Shown here: positions 27,013-42,064 of the stretch, in pieces | How positions within the stretch are numbered: position 1 is the stretch's first letter | How the letters are laid out: every line of letters starts with the position of its first letter | NCBI RefSeq assembly: GCF_002135295.1 | Contig: NZ_NEGG01000017.1 | Coordinates: 1-64,000, forward strand | Direction of reading: 5' to 3' | DNA from: Acinetobacter sp. ANC 5054 | GTDB taxonomy: Bacteria > Pseudomonadota > Gammaproteobacteria > Pseudomonadales > Moraxellaceae | Length of the DNA: 64,000 nt | Program-made: the position numbers and the translations under genes | The notes under the pieces: generated by a model | Database searches by the model: none | What the model was told of the DNA's origin: nothing | What the model saw: only the letters and a program-made list of their open reading frames with translations

Positions 27013-27357
27013 ATGAAAAATATATTAGATAAGCAAAGAGAGTACTGTGAGTATTATGATGAAGAGTTTAACCCAGTAAACATAAATCAATTGGTAGTAG
27101 TGTCAATAGGAGTTCTTACCAGCAATAGTTCTGTTGAAGGAGTTAGATATAAATCCCCAAATCATATGAGTGGATGGTGGTTAACAACAGATCAATATGA
27201 TGGTGATCCTAATACTCTCGAAATTGTTCACTTTGCTCATATAATCCATAAAAGGCCTGACCTAGCTGTTTATATGGCTCTACCATATGGTTATAGATTT
27301 AATTTAGGTAACGAGGAAGAATATGTATGGTTAGATGAAGTTCTTAGTCATGAATAA
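27013..27357 (+). CDS. Imm33 (DUF2185)-like immunity protein, orphan
   Basis: 114 residues, acidic, no signal peptide. The central and C-terminal parts (SGWWLTTDQYDGD..TLEIVHFAHIIHKRPDL..YMALPYGYRF) resemble DUF2185/Imm33 proteins, which act as immunity proteins in polymorphic-toxin systems. No toxin gene is next to it on either side, so it looks like an orphan, perhaps protecting from neighbours' toxins. The flanks are A/T-rich. A ribosome site is not obvious, but the ATG at 27013 starts the conserved part. Confidence 0.65.
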   Translation: MKNILDKQREYCEYYDEEFNPVNINQLVVVSIGVLTSNSSVEGVRYKSPNHMSGWWLTTDQYDGDPNTLEIVHFAHIIHKRPDLAVYMALPYGYRFNLGNEEEYVWLDEVLSHE

Positions 27358-27522
27358 AAAGCTTCACTAAACCATTCTGCGAAGATGTGATTTTAACTTT
27401 TTCTAAAATTAACAGAATACATCCTTTACAAAACCTAAATTTAGTGTAGATCATTTATTTTTTAAATTTAGAGCGAAAACCAACGGTTGGTTTTTTTTCA
27501 TTTTTGTATAATAACCATTATG

Positions 27523-27906
27523 CTAAATAGCAGTTTTCAAACAGCTTAATCTTTTTAATTTTTTTAGCATCTCGTCTTTAGTAGGATCAAAAGATTTAAG
27601 CTTTAGAACCGTATTGTTTCCCATATAGTCTTTAAAATTTCCGTTCTTTAATGAGTCACTATTATTTTTTAAAATAGATGTTTGATTGTATTTACAGCTA
27701 ATTAACCTTGTTTCAATTTCTTCATGTTCTTGGTTACTAGAGTGCTTTGTACGGATACTGACTAAGTTACGTGTTGGATCTAATACTTTTTTGCTTTCAA
27801 TATCTAAATAGTAAGAAATACTATTAGCTGTATGAAATTCTTTCCACGCTGAATGACATAGAGTTGGTGTAAGCAAGAAAAATAAGATTATTTTTAAAGA
27901 TTTCAT
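27523..27906 (-). CDS. surface-adhesin protein E-like exported protein
   Basis: 127 residues with a signal peptide (1-19, LLTPTLCHS) and a mature part WKEFHTANSISYYLDIESKKV..TRNLVSIRTKH that resembles the surface-adhesin protein E fold. Two or three cysteines are present. It is probably periplasmic or surface-located; a true adhesin role is not shown. The DNA is A/T-rich, similar to the nearby Imm33-like gene. Confidence 0.65.
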   Translation of the reverse strand: MKSLKIILFFLLTPTLCHSAWKEFHTANSISYYLDIESKKVLDPTRNLVSIRTKHSSNQEHEEIETRLISCKYNQTSILKNNSDSLKNGNFKDYMGNNTVLKLKSFDPTKDEMLKKLKRLSCLKTAI

Positions 27907-28135
27907 TTTTAAATGGGAATGAAAATTAATATTATTTGATTATATACTAATACCTCGCACTTACGTTTCCTTAGATTGCACATAATACACGCCTGACCAA
28001 ATACTTTTATTTTCTTATTTTAAATCAAAACCTTAAATCATAGTAAAATACCCGCTCATCATCGGCATTTCTTTTTTAATGGCTTGCTATAATGTAAAGA
28101 AGCAAAATAACTCTCCCTCTACAAAACCAATCCAT

Positions 28136-28158
28136 AAAAAAACCGGATATAAATCCGG
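28136..28158 (-). terminator. rodA / cluster terminator
   Basis: CCGGAT / ATCCGG stem with a 4-base loop, minus-strand tail TTTTTTT. It lies 21 bases after the rodA stop and closes the pyrG-rodA cluster. Confidence 0.85.
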
Positions 28159-28178
28159 CTTAATGTAATGCATTCTAT

Positions 28179-29315
28179 TTAACGATGCGTATGTATCGAC
28201 ATCACAATCCCCATCCCTGCGAGCATCGCAATTACGGCTGTACCACCATAACTCATGAGCGGCAAAGGGTCACCTGTAACAGGTAAAATACCACTCACCA
28301 TACCTGAGTTTAAAAATACAAAGAAGAAGAATGTCAGACCTGTTGCACCTGCATATAAGCGACCAAAATTATGGAAGCAATTTAAACCAATAATCATGCA
28401 GCGAACAATAATAGCTGTAAACAAGCTAAATAACAGAAATACCCCGATAAAACCAAACTCTTCGGCATAAGTCGACATAATGAAGTCGGTATGATGTTCT
28501 GGTAAATATCCTAAATGTGACTGCGTACCTTCAGTAAAACCCTTACCGGTCCAACCACCTGAACCGATGGCAATTTTAGATTGGATGATATTCCAACCGG
28601 CACCCAATGCATCAGACTCTGGATCAAACAAGGTTAGTACACGCTTCTTTTGATATTCCTGTAAAAAGAACATCCACAATACGGGTGCTACAACTGCAAA
28701 TGCAGTTAATGCACCTAAAATTAAGCGCCAAGACATACCACTTAAAAATAGGACAAATATTCCCGGAATAATTAAGCCAATGTTTAAATCTGGCTGTAAG
28801 GCCACCAAAACAAATGGAATCATTAACAGGACTAGCGCACCTATAATTTGCAAAAATTTAGGTGGAAATGGTTTACGCGCAAAATACCACGCCATCATCA
28901 AAGGCATCGCAAATTTCATAAATTCACTGGGCTGCATACTGCCAATTCCCGGCAGACTAATCCAGCGTTTCGCACCCATACGCTTTTCACCTATTGCTAA
29001 AACCAATAGCAGTAAAAAAAGACCAAATCCATAAAGATAAGGACTCATCGATTGGTAAACTTTGGGTGGAATTTGCGCACAGATCAGCATCACAATAAAA
29101 CCCACACCGAAACTGGTTGCTTGTCTTAGCACCATGCCCGTATCTTCTGCCGTTGCACTATAGACAACCATTAGCCCCAATACTGCATTGAGCACTAAAA
29201 AGCAAAGTAACCATGGGTCTAAATGAAGTTTAGCCCATCGGGAAGAATCGTGTTTTATACTCCGACCGTCACGTAATGACTGGCGTAAAAAACGATACTG
29301 TTGAGAAGGGATCAT
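28179..29315 (-). CDS. rodA: peptidoglycan glycosyltransferase RodA
   Basis: A 378-residue SEDS-family polymerase of the elongasome with about 10 membrane helices. Diagnostic are GAKRWISLPG, QPSEFMKFAMPL, LQPDLN and the C-terminal DPLPLMSYGGTA. It works with PBP2 to make lateral-wall peptidoglycan. Here it is not beside mrdA/PBP2 but follows ispD (96-base gap). It is the last gene before the cluster terminator. FtsW is the close alternative, but length and sequence favour RodA. Confidence 0.93.
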   Translation of the reverse strand: MIPSQQYRFLRQSLRDGRSIKHDSSRWAKLHLDPWLLCFLVLNAVLGLMVVYSATAEDTGMVLRQATSFGVGFIVMLICAQIPPKVYQSMSPYLYGFGLFLLLLVLAIGEKRMGAKRWISLPGIGSMQPSEFMKFAMPLMMAWYFARKPFPPKFLQIIGALVLLMIPFVLVALQPDLNIGLIIPGIFVLFLSGMSWRLILGALTAFAVVAPVLWMFFLQEYQKKRVLTLFDPESDALGAGWNIIQSKIAIGSGGWTGKGFTEGTQSHLGYLPEHHTDFIMSTYAEEFGFIGVFLLFSLFTAIIVRCMIIGLNCFHNFGRLYAGATGLTFFFFVFLNSGMVSGILPVTGDPLPLMSYGGTAVIAMLAGMGIVMSIHTHR

Positions 29316-29411
29316 TGCGAAAACAGATCTAAAAAAGAATTGAGGAATTATAAATTAAAGCGACCGCGAATGAATCACCGTCACTTAAATATTCCATGAA
29401 ATAAGGGTAAA

Positions 29412-30134
29412 TTAATTGTGCTGTGATGCCAAAATCAGTCGTGCGAGTTCTAAATCATCAGGATAGGTGATTTTGATATTATCGGAACGCCCTTGCACAA
29501 CTTGTACATGCTCACCCATATGCTCTAACGCACTCGCCTCATCGGTGATTGTGACATTTTCTGCAAGTGCCATTTCTATGGCTTTTTTCAACACGCCCAA
29601 TTTAGTGATTTGTGGTGTTTGCGCTTGCCATAAAGTTGAGCGATCCACTGTGGCAGAAATATAAGGAGAGTTTTCCACCCGCTTTAAAGTATCTCGTACA
29701 GGAATAGCTAAGATAGCACTTTGCCCTGCTTGGATTGCATTTTGAACTAACTGTTCCAAATTTTCTTGAGTAACACATGGACGCGCTGCATCATGAACCA
29801 ATACCCAGTCATCATCATGAGCAATTTTTGAAAGGTAATGCAGTGCATTTAATACAGAATTAACCCGCTCTGCACCACCTAAGCAAAAATGAGATTTTTC
29901 GGCTTGAGCAAAAGGCAAGGTTTTTGCTACATTGTCCTGCTCACCAATTGCAAGCACATAACCTGTTAATGGCAATTGATTCAAACGTGCAATGGTATGT
30001 TCAAGCACCGTCTGATGATCAATCGTTTGATATTGTTTGAGTTCTGTTTTGGAAAAACGACTTCCAGAACCAGCTGCCGGAATAATCGCCCACAAATTAT
30101 GGTTCTGGTGGTAGGTCTGCTGGTTCTGACTCAT
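29412..30134 (-). CDS. ispD: 2-C-methyl-D-erythritol 4-phosphate cytidylyltransferase
   Basis: A 240-residue MEP-pathway enzyme forming CDP-ME from CTP and MEP. The CTP-binding loop AAGSGSRF is intact. The following signature reads ELKQY, where most family members have PKQY: the lysine is kept but the proline is a leucine. VLVHDAARPCV and the C-terminal ITDEAS..KITYPDDL blocks are typical. The start overlaps the ftsB 3' end by 38 bases, implying coupling. Confidence 0.95.
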   Translation of the reverse strand: MSQNQQTYHQNHNLWAIIPAAGSGSRFSKTELKQYQTIDHQTVLEHTIARLNQLPLTGYVLAIGEQDNVAKTLPFAQAEKSHFCLGGAERVNSVLNALHYLSKIAHDDDWVLVHDAARPCVTQENLEQLVQNAIQAGQSAILAIPVRDTLKRVENSPYISATVDRSTLWQAQTPQITKLGVLKKAIEMALAENVTITDEASALEHMGEHVQVVQGRSDNIKITYPDDLELARLILASQHN

Positions 30135-30498
30135 TGGTACGTAGGTCTACTTGTGCGTTTGGATCAATATATATTGGTTTGTACTGGGTACTAATCGTAC
30201 TCATTTGTACAAAGGTCTCATGCGGTTTAATTAAACCTAAATCGAGTCGAGCATGTTCTTCAATGGCTTCAACGCCATTTTTTAAGTCGTATACTTCGGC
30301 TGCGAGTACGCGATTTCGTTCTTTTAATTCATCATTGAGTTCGACTTGTTGTTGTATTTTCTGACTCAGCTGTTGGTGTTCATGATAACCACCCTCACCG
30401 AACCAGTATAAATATTGAAACCCTGCGATCAAAAAGATCGCAAGGCCCAACAATGCTTTACTCGCTTTGGAGTCAAATACATTTAACATAGAGAGCAT
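30097..30498 (-). CDS. ftsB: cell division protein FtsB
   Basis: A 133-residue bitopic divisome protein with a short N-terminus, a membrane helix (about 15-33) and a periplasmic coiled coil (about 38-75: QLSQKIQQQVELNDELKERNRVL). The family motif GVEAIEEHARLDLGLIKPHETFVQ follows. It is longer than the E. coli protein (about 103) because of an acidic C-terminal tail that overlaps ispD. It lies 7 bases after eno, the conserved eno-ftsB-ispD order. ATGs at 30498 and 30489 are both possible. Confidence 0.93.
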   Translation of the reverse strand: MLSMLNVFDSKASKALLGLAIFLIAGFQYLYWFGEGGYHEHQQLSQKIQQQVELNDELKERNRVLAAEVYDLKNGVEAIEEHARLDLGLIKPHETFVQMSTISTQYKPIYIDPNAQVDLRTNESEPADLPPEP

Positions 30499-30505
30499 GA
30501 TCTGC

Positions 30506-31813
<1,308 letters not shown>

Positions 31814-31857
31814 TTAATAATAAGATAGGTCAAAAATGACCTATCAAGTGTTTCGAA

Positions 31858-32715
<858 letters not shown>

Positions 32716-32746
32716 TTAAACTCTTCCTGGTTTAATCCAAAACGCA

Positions 32747-34531
<1,785 letters not shown>

Positions 34532-34568
34532 TTAGAGTAAGTTCTTATCATTTCTATATTCTTATTTA

Positions 34569-34578
34569 CTGTTATAAT
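34569..34578 (+). promoter_or_regulatory. extended -10 promoter of the small lipoprotein gene
   Basis: TGTTATAAT (TGn-TATAAT) lies about 40 bases upstream of the ATG at 34617; no good -35 is visible, as is common for extended -10 promoters. Confidence 0.5.
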
Positions 34579-34616
34579 GCTGCCATCCAATCCACACTAT
34601 TTTGTTTTGTGTCACT

Positions 34617-35027
34617 ATGAATAAAAAACTTTTAATCTGCGGTGCTATCGCAACAGCTCTACTTCTTACAGCATGCGTAAAGAAAGAAGCACCAAAAGAA
34701 GAAGAACAGGAACAAGTTGAAGTTGCTGCATCTGAACCAACTGCATCAGTACCAACTCAATTAGAACCGGTTGAAGAACAACAAGTTGCTGTAGAGGAAA
34801 CCATTCCTCAACATGTTGAAGTGATTCGTGAAGAAACACCAAATACTACAACTGAAATTCGTCGTGAGCCAACTCCTGAACCAAAACCAGAAGCAACTCC
34901 TGCTGCACCTAAAGCTGAAAAACCAGCTGCAACGACACCACCTAAACAAAATTCTGGTTCAGCTCAATCTGAAGATGATGCTGTTGCTGCTGCAATTGCC
35001 GCTGCTACACCAGCATTGGAAAACTAA
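34617..35027 (+). CDS. small Pro/Glu/Ala-rich lipoprotein
   Basis: 136 residues. A lipoprotein signal with lipobox LLTAC (Cys20) is followed by a low-complexity chain dominated by Glu, Pro, Ala, Thr and Val, with no folded domain evident. It is probably an extended periplasmic linker-like lipoprotein. The start is the ATG at 34617; a TTG at 34602 is in frame but precedes the natural signal peptide. No family is recognised. Confidence 0.78.
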   Translation: MNKKLLICGAIATALLLTACVKKEAPKEEEQEQVEVAASEPTASVPTQLEPVEEQQVAVEETIPQHVEVIREETPNTTTEIRREPTPEPKPEATPAAPKAEKPAATTPPKQNSGSAQSEDDAVAAAIAAATPALEN

Positions 35028-35055
35028 AATCGCTTTTTTAGTTATACCAAACATT

Positions 35056-35086
35056 AAAAAAAACCCAACTTTTGTTGGGTTTTTTT
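35056..35086 (+). terminator. bidirectional terminator between lipoprotein and LysR genes
   Basis: AAAACCCAAC / GTTGGGTTTT with flanking A and T runs on both sides, 29 bases after the lipoprotein stop and 38 bases beyond the stop of the convergent LysR gene. Confidence 0.9.
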
Positions 35087-35123
35087 ATCTCTAATAAAAA
35101 TGCGCCTTACTTTTTTCTTTATT

Positions 35124-36014
35124 TCATAAATATTCTTTTAATTTTTCAGCTAAATACTCAATAAATAGACGAACGCGTTTGGGCAAATGCTCTTGTTGAT
35201 AATAAACCGCATGAATTAACTGCTCGTGAGCTTCCATTTGATCGACCAATATTGGCACCAAACGCCCATCCGCAATATCTTTTTCAAGCATAAAAATTGA
35301 TAAACATGCGATGCCCATGCCATTCAGCGCCAGTTCCCGAATTGTTTCACCATTCGACGCTTTTATATTGGGTCGGATGGTTAGTGCTTTCCCCTCTACT
35401 TGAATTGGCCAAGTATTCATGTGGGTAATTTCACTAAACCCGAGTAATGAATGTTCTAATAATTCATCCGTCGTTTCAGGAAGACCATGTTTACCTAAAT
35501 AATCAGGGCTCGCCACCAAGTTTAATCGACTCTTATAAATCAACTTCGCATGTAGGCTTGAATCATTTAATTTTCCAAAACGTATCGCAACATCGGCTTT
35601 ATGCTCAAGTAAGTCAATCACTTGATCATGGTTAATTAGTTCAATTTGAATATGTGGGTAGCGTCGATTAAATTCAGGAAGAAGTGGCACGATCATATGC
35701 AGAATAAATGAAATTGCCGAATCTACGCGGATCAGCCCTGAAGTATCCTCATCAAGTTTCAGTAAGGATTCTTCTGCTTCTGCTAAATCGGCAAGCACTT
35801 TTCGCGCTTTCAATAAAAATAGCTGACCTTCCTGTGTGAGTTTCAATTTACGCGTCGTCCGCTCAATTAAAGTCACATTCAGTTTGGTTTCCAAACGCTG
35901 TAATGCACGACTCACACCCGAAGTGGTTTGATTTAGCTGTTGTGCTGCCATGACAATTGAACCACTGTCATTAATGGTGACAAAAGCATTCAGTTCTTCA
36001 ATCGTTGATTTCAT
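35124..36014 (-). CDS. LysR-family transcriptional regulator (divergent from dkgB)
   Basis: A 296-residue LysR-type regulator. The N-terminal winged HTH covers about 1-60 (GSIVMAAQQLNQTTSGVSRALQRLE) and the effector-binding domain about 90-290. It is divergent from the dkgB-MFS pair, the usual geometry for a LysR regulator controlling its neighbour. A perfect dyad with LysR T-N11-A spacing lies at 36022-36044, right before its start. The inducer is unknown. Confidence 0.92.
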   Translation of the reverse strand: MKSTIEELNAFVTINDSGSIVMAAQQLNQTTSGVSRALQRLETKLNVTLIERTTRKLKLTQEGQLFLLKARKVLADLAEAEESLLKLDEDTSGLIRVDSAISFILHMIVPLLPEFNRRYPHIQIELINHDQVIDLLEHKADVAIRFGKLNDSSLHAKLIYKSRLNLVASPDYLGKHGLPETTDELLEHSLLGFSEITHMNTWPIQVEGKALTIRPNIKASNGETIRELALNGMGIACLSIFMLEKDIADGRLVPILVDQMEAHEQLIHAVYYQQEHLPKRVRLFIEYLAEKLKEYL

Positions 36015-36021
36015 TTTTTCA

Positions 36022-36044
36022 ATTATTGATTTTTAGTCAATAAT
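36022..36044. promoter_or_regulatory. LysR-type operator (T-N11-A dyad)
   Basis: ATTATTGA (36022-36029) and TCAATAAT (36037-36044) are exact inverted repeats with a 7-base spacer; within them T36027 and A36039 fit T-N11-A. The site is 8-30 bases upstream of the lysR ATG and 80 bases upstream of dkgB, ideal for autoregulation and activation of the divergent pair. Confidence 0.65.
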
Positions 36045-36123
36045 ATTTTGCAAATTCACCTATTTTTAATCAAGTAAATTTTTATCAAAATAAGCCCAAG
36101 ATTTAAATGATATAGAGAACAAC

Positions 36124-36930
36124 ATGATTATTCCGCAATTTGGTGTTGGTACATTTCGCTTAACAGGCGACACGGTTATTCAATCTGTTAAAACTGCGCT
36201 TGAAGTAGGTTATCGCGCGGTTGATACGGCACAAATTTATGGTAATGAATCTGAAGTCGGTCAAGCAATTGCAGAGAGCCAAGTTTCGCGTTCAGATTTA
36301 TTTTTAACCACAAAAATTTGGACAGAGCATTATGCCGCAGATCGTCTTATTCCAAGTTTAAAAGAAAGTTTAACGAAACTTCGAACAGATGCAGTGAACC
36401 TGACATTGATCCACTGGCCTGCACCCAAGCTTGGTACAAATATTCCAGAACTCATGCAGATCCTATTAGAAGCCAAACAACAAGGGCTGACTGAACACAT
36501 TGGTATTTCAAACTTCAATATTGAGCTGACTCAACAAGCTATTGATAGCATTGGTGCAGAACATATTGCCACCAATCAAATTGAACTTAGTCCATATTTG
36601 CAAAATCAAACTTTGGCAAATCATTTACAAACAAAAAATATTGATGTGACGTCCTACATGACTTTGGCCTACGGCAAAGTATTAAATGACCCAATTCTGA
36701 CAGAAATTGCGCAAGCGCATGATGTTTCCACTGCACAAGTTGCACTAGCTTGGGCATTACATAAAGGTTATGCCGTCATTCCCTCTTCCACCAAGCGTGA
36801 ACATTTAATCAGCAACTTAAAAGCTCAAGAGCTTCAATTAAGTGCTGAAGAAATGCAGGCAATTGCGACACTGGATCGTCATCAGCGTGAAGTAGACCCT
36901 GAAGGACTCGCTCCTGCGTGGGATATTTAA
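36124..36930 (+). CDS. dkgB: aldo/keto reductase (2,5-diketo-D-gluconate reductase B-like)
   Basis: A 268-residue (beta/alpha)8 NADPH reductase, collinear with E. coli Dkg[27 protein letters not shown] (catalytic Asp and Tyr), TTKIW (Lys), LTLIHWPAP (His), [12 protein letters not shown] and [11 protein letters not shown] (NADPH phosphate). It reduces small carbonyls such as methylglyoxal or diketogluconate. The MFS gene follows after 1 base. Confidence 0.9.
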   Translation: MIIPQFGVGTFRLTGDTVIQSVKTALEVGYRAVDTAQIYGNESEVGQAIAESQVSRSDLFLTTKIWTEHYAADRLIPSLKESLTKLRTDAVNLTLIHWPAPKLGTNIPELMQILLEAKQQGLTEHIGISNFNIELTQQAIDSIGAEHIATNQIELSPYLQNQTLANHLQTKNIDVTSYMTLAYGKVLNDPILTEIAQAHDVSTAQVALAWALHKGYAVIPSSTKREHLISNLKAQELQLSAEEMQAIATLDRHQREVDPEGLAPAWDI

Positions 36931-36931
36931 A

Positions 36932-38104
36932 ATGAAAATTAATTTCCCTCTACTTGCTTTGGCGATTGGTGCTTTTGCCATAGGCACAACTGAATTTTCA
37001 CCCATGGGGTTTTTACCCGAAATTGCCTCTGATTTGTCGGTTTCGATTCCACAGGCGGGTCTTTTAATTAGTGCCTATGCCATTGGAGTAATGATTGGTG
37101 CGCCACTGATGACCTTATGGTTAGCGCGCTTTCCCAAACGGACTGCGCTGATTTTGCTGATGGCCATATTCACCATTGGTAATGTATTAGCAACCCTTGC
37201 ACCCAACTACATGGGCTTAATGGCTGCTCGATTGGTCACCAGTTTAAACCACGGCGCATTTTTTGGCTTAGGTTCTGTCGTCGCAGCCAGTGTTGTGGCA
37301 AAAGATAAACAAGCCAGTGCGGTTGCGATGATGTTTATGGGCTTAACCATTGCCAATATTGGCGGTGTACCACTGGCAACATGGGTCGGACAAAATATCG
37401 GCTGGCGCATGTCATTTGCCGCCATTACCCTACTTGGCGTATTGACCATGTTTGCACTTTGGAAAGCACTGCCACAAAGCAACCACACGGTAAAACCCAA
37501 TGTGGCACAAGAACTCAAAGTTCTCACACGCTTACCAGTAGTACTGGCATTGCTGACTACCGTGATGAGTGCGGGCGCTATGTTTGCTTTATATACCTAT
37601 ATCGCGCCAAGTTTAAAAGCCTTCACGCATGCTAGCCCAAGCATGATTACCTTCATGCTGGTGTTAATTGGTATTGGTTTTTCAATTGGGAATCACTTTG
37701 GAGGAAAATTTGCCGACCTTTCACTTGAAAAAACCCTCATTGGCTTTTTAGTACTGCTCATGCTGATGATGCTGTTATTCCCTGTGCTAGCAACAACTAC
37801 ATTAGGTGCAGCTATTGCATTAATCATTTGGGGCGCTGCTGCATTCGCAGTCGTACCACCACTGCAAATGCGTGTTATGACTGTTGCAAACGATGCACCA
37901 GGCCTTGCGTCCTCAGTAAATATCGGTGCGTTTAATTTAGGTAATGCCTTGGGTGCTGCTGCAGGTGCTGCAGTCTTGAATTTAAGCTGGACTTATCAAG
38001 CTGTTTCATATTCAGGTGCTGGCTTAAGTGCTTTAGCATTACTTTTGGTCTTGCTTCAAATGAAGCTCAAACCTCAAGTAGAAGCTTGCAATGCACCATC
38101 GTAA
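36932..38104 (+). CDS. MFS transporter (DHA1/AraJ-like)
   Basis: A 390-residue protein with 12 predicted helices. The N-terminal GAFAIGTTEFSPMGFLPEIA and the loop between helices 2 and 3 (GAPLMTLWLARFPKRT) are typical of DHA1-type efflux proteins such as AraJ/YdhP. The likely role is export of sugars or small toxic compounds by proton antiport; the substrate is unknown. Translation is coupled to dkgB (1-base gap), so the regulator, reductase and pump form one unit. Confidence 0.88.
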   Translation: MKINFPLLALAIGAFAIGTTEFSPMGFLPEIASDLSVSIPQAGLLISAYAIGVMIGAPLMTLWLARFPKRTALILLMAIFTIGNVLATLAPNYMGLMAARLVTSLNHGAFFGLGSVVAASVVAKDKQASAVAMMFMGLTIANIGGVPLATWVGQNIGWRMSFAAITLLGVLTMFALWKALPQSNHTVKPNVAQELKVLTRLPVVLALLTTVMSAGAMFALYTYIAPSLKAFTHASPSMITFMLVLIGIGFSIGNHFGGKFADLSLEKTLIGFLVLLMLMMLLFPVLATTTLGAAIALIIWGAAAFAVVPPLQMRVMTVANDAPGLASSVNIGAFNLGNALGAAAGAAVLNLSWTYQAVSYSGAGLSALALLLVLLQMKLKPQVEACNAPS

Positions 38105-38156
38105 AAAAATCATGAGTTATCCACTCTACGCCTTTAATCACTAAGGACAAATGATC

Positions 38157-38185
38157 AAAAGCCCGTATAAATACGGGCTTTTTTT
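38157..38185 (+). terminator. terminator of dkgB-MFS (bidirectional)
   Basis: AAAAGCCCGTAT / ATACGGGCTTTT with a T7 tail. The minus strand also ends in Ts, so it can serve convergent 38209-39300 too. Confidence 0.9.
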
Positions 38186-38208
38186 AAATCTGAATAATGT
38201 ATAACAAA

Positions 38209-39300
38209 CTATGTAGCATAAACTTTTAAAAAGTCAGACATGAGCTTAGCGGCCCAAGAGTGGGTATCTACCGCACCCTCATAATAACCACAATGGCTGC
38301 CTTTTTTAGTTGTCACCACAACAACATTCGGCATTTGCGTAATTAATGCTTTAAAAGGTTCAAAATTTTTTATGTGACAGACAGGGTCGTCTTCCGCATT
38401 TAAAATCATCAATGGTATTTTAACGTTTTCAAACACATAAACTGGATTGGTTGCTTTGGCATAACTTTCATAATCGCTATAGCCTGCCATTTGAAAATAA
38501 GCGCGCTCAAACTGCGCCAAATCTTTACTTTGCAAAACATCAAATAACGATTCTGTTTTAGCCCAAGTTCTTGAATAAGGCTCAACAAATTTTTCGAACA
38601 ATTTTTTCGTCATCATTTTACTGTAAAACGGATGCACATTTTTAAAGCCCAATTCAGTGTCATACCCCGGACACAATGCAAAGGCTGCTTTAAGTGGTGT
38701 GGCATCAGCTTCTTCCCCAAGATAACGCACCAATAGACCCGTCCCGGCCGATGAACCCACACCATACAGGTCTGATTTAGGAAATTTCTGCTGAATATAG
38801 GCAATTTGCTCACGTAAATCTTGTACAGAACCAAACAAATTAATTTGCGGTACTGGCATTGGCAAATTACCATGACCTCGCCTTAAACACAGGGCAATCC
38901 GCCAGCCCGTGTATTGATTGAGGTCACGCACCAATTCACGCATACTTTCAGGTGAACCTGTAATGGTATGCATCAAAACGATGGTCGGAGTCTCCTCAGG
39001 TAAATTTAAACCCAACCAAGCAATAGCAGTTACCCCACCATCCGCCATGGTTAATTGTTCTATCGCATCATATTGTAATTTGATAGTGCGCTTTTTAATG
39101 ACATCAAAATAAAGCAAATGCACATGATTATTTGATAACCACGGCGTAGGTCGATACTTCTGATGTAATTGCTTTAATTTTGGCAATACCTCAGCCATCT
39201 GGCCTTGCGGATTAAAATACAATTGAGGTTGCTCTGCACCCGTCGTGTAATCTAAAACACCCAGTGCAATTTCACGACATTTTCCTAAAATTGGATTCAT
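38209..39300 (-). CDS. YheT family alpha/beta hydrolase
   Basis: A 363-residue alpha/beta hydrolase. TIVLMHTITGSPESMRELVRDL and the nucleophile box GVGSSAGTG (Ser) with C-terminal DDPVCHI (Asp) and GSHCGYYEG (His) follow the YheT/ABHD1-3 pattern. The substrate is unknown; a lipid or ester hydrolase is likely. The intact triad suggests an active enzyme. It is monocistronic on the minus strand. Confidence 0.88.
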   Translation of the reverse strand: MNPILGKCREIALGVLDYTTGAEQPQLYFNPQGQMAEVLPKLKQLHQKYRPTPWLSNNHVHLLYFDVIKKRTIKLQYDAIEQLTMADGGVTAIAWLGLNLPEETPTIVLMHTITGSPESMRELVRDLNQYTGWRIALCLRRGHGNLPMPVPQINLFGSVQDLREQIAYIQQKFPKSDLYGVGSSAGTGLLVRYLGEEADATPLKAAFALCPGYDTELGFKNVHPFYSKMMTKKLFEKFVEPYSRTWAKTESLFDVLQSKDLAQFERAYFQMAGYSDYESYAKATNPVYVFENVKIPLMILNAEDDPVCHIKNFEPFKALITQMPNVVVVTTKKGSHCGYYEGAVDTHSWAAKLMSDFLKVYAT

Positions 39301-39403
39301 TCGCTCTGCCTATGTGTAGTTAGTCATTAAAATTTAGCACCAATCAATAGAATCGACCATCGTCAAAAATGATCAAAAATCTTAGTTTTCAAGCGGATTA
39401 AAT

Positions 39404-39811
39404 TTATGCCTGCTGGTATTTTGCGAAACGCTCACCCATTTTCGCAGCCAATGCTTCCAAGCCACTTTTTGGACGTAACATCACCTCAAAATCAATGATT
39501 TGCCCTTCTTCATTGAATTGAATCATATCAATACCCTTAAGTTTCTTTTCTCCAACATTGGCAGAGAATTCAAGTACAACGCTTAACCCATCTTCGGTAT
39601 AAAACTCACGGTGATACCTAAAGTTTTCAAAGATTTGCACCACATTGGTCAAAATAAACGTAACCACTGGCTTACCCGGATATGGGCTATAAGCTACAGG
39701 TGAACGAAACACCACATTTTCTGCCAGCAGCTCATTTAAGATACTCATATCACGTGTTTCAAGCATGTGATGCCATTTTTGTATTGATGTTTTGGTATTT
39801 TCAATGCTCAT
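39404..39811 (-). CDS. SnoaL/NTF2-like protein
   Basis: A 135-residue small cone-shaped-fold protein. It has the NTF2-like pattern IQKWHHMLETRDMSILNELLAENVVFRSPVAYSPYPGK..FEVMLRPKSGLEALAAKMGERF. It may be an isomerase, hydratase or binding protein; the substrate is unknown. AAGGA lies 8 bases upstream. It lies 107 bases downstream of fadH on the same strand without an obvious terminator between them, so co-transcription is possible. Confidence 0.82.
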   Translation of the reverse strand: MSIENTKTSIQKWHHMLETRDMSILNELLAENVVFRSPVAYSPYPGKPVVTFILTNVVQIFENFRYHREFYTEDGLSVVLEFSANVGEKKLKGIDMIQFNEEGQIIDFEVMLRPKSGLEALAAKMGERFAKYQQA

Positions 39812-39918
39812 TGTTCTATCCTTGTTTTGTTTATAAGCTTGCCTTTGTTAAAGGAAGTTGGGAGGGATTCTTTGAGATAATCCCTCCTAAATCACCCTTT
39901 ATCTAAGGGAGACTTTTA

Positions 39919-41952
<2,034 letters not shown>

Positions 41953-42032
41953 TTAGCGTGCTGATGAGCTGGCTATTTTTATGTTTGCTATTGCAAATTA
42001 AGTGATCTCGAACTTTCTTGAATTACATTTAA

Positions 42033-42046
42033 TGCAACTTGTTGCA
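42033..42046. promoter_or_regulatory. palindromic operator 1 (fadH-padR)
   Basis: TGCAAC-TT-GTTGCA, a 6-bp-arm palindrome in the divergent fadH/padR gap. Its centre is 42 bases (four helical turns) from operator 2, which shares the same arms. It is a likely PadR site. Confidence 0.6.
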
Positions 42047-42064
42047 CTAATTTATATTCGAGAA

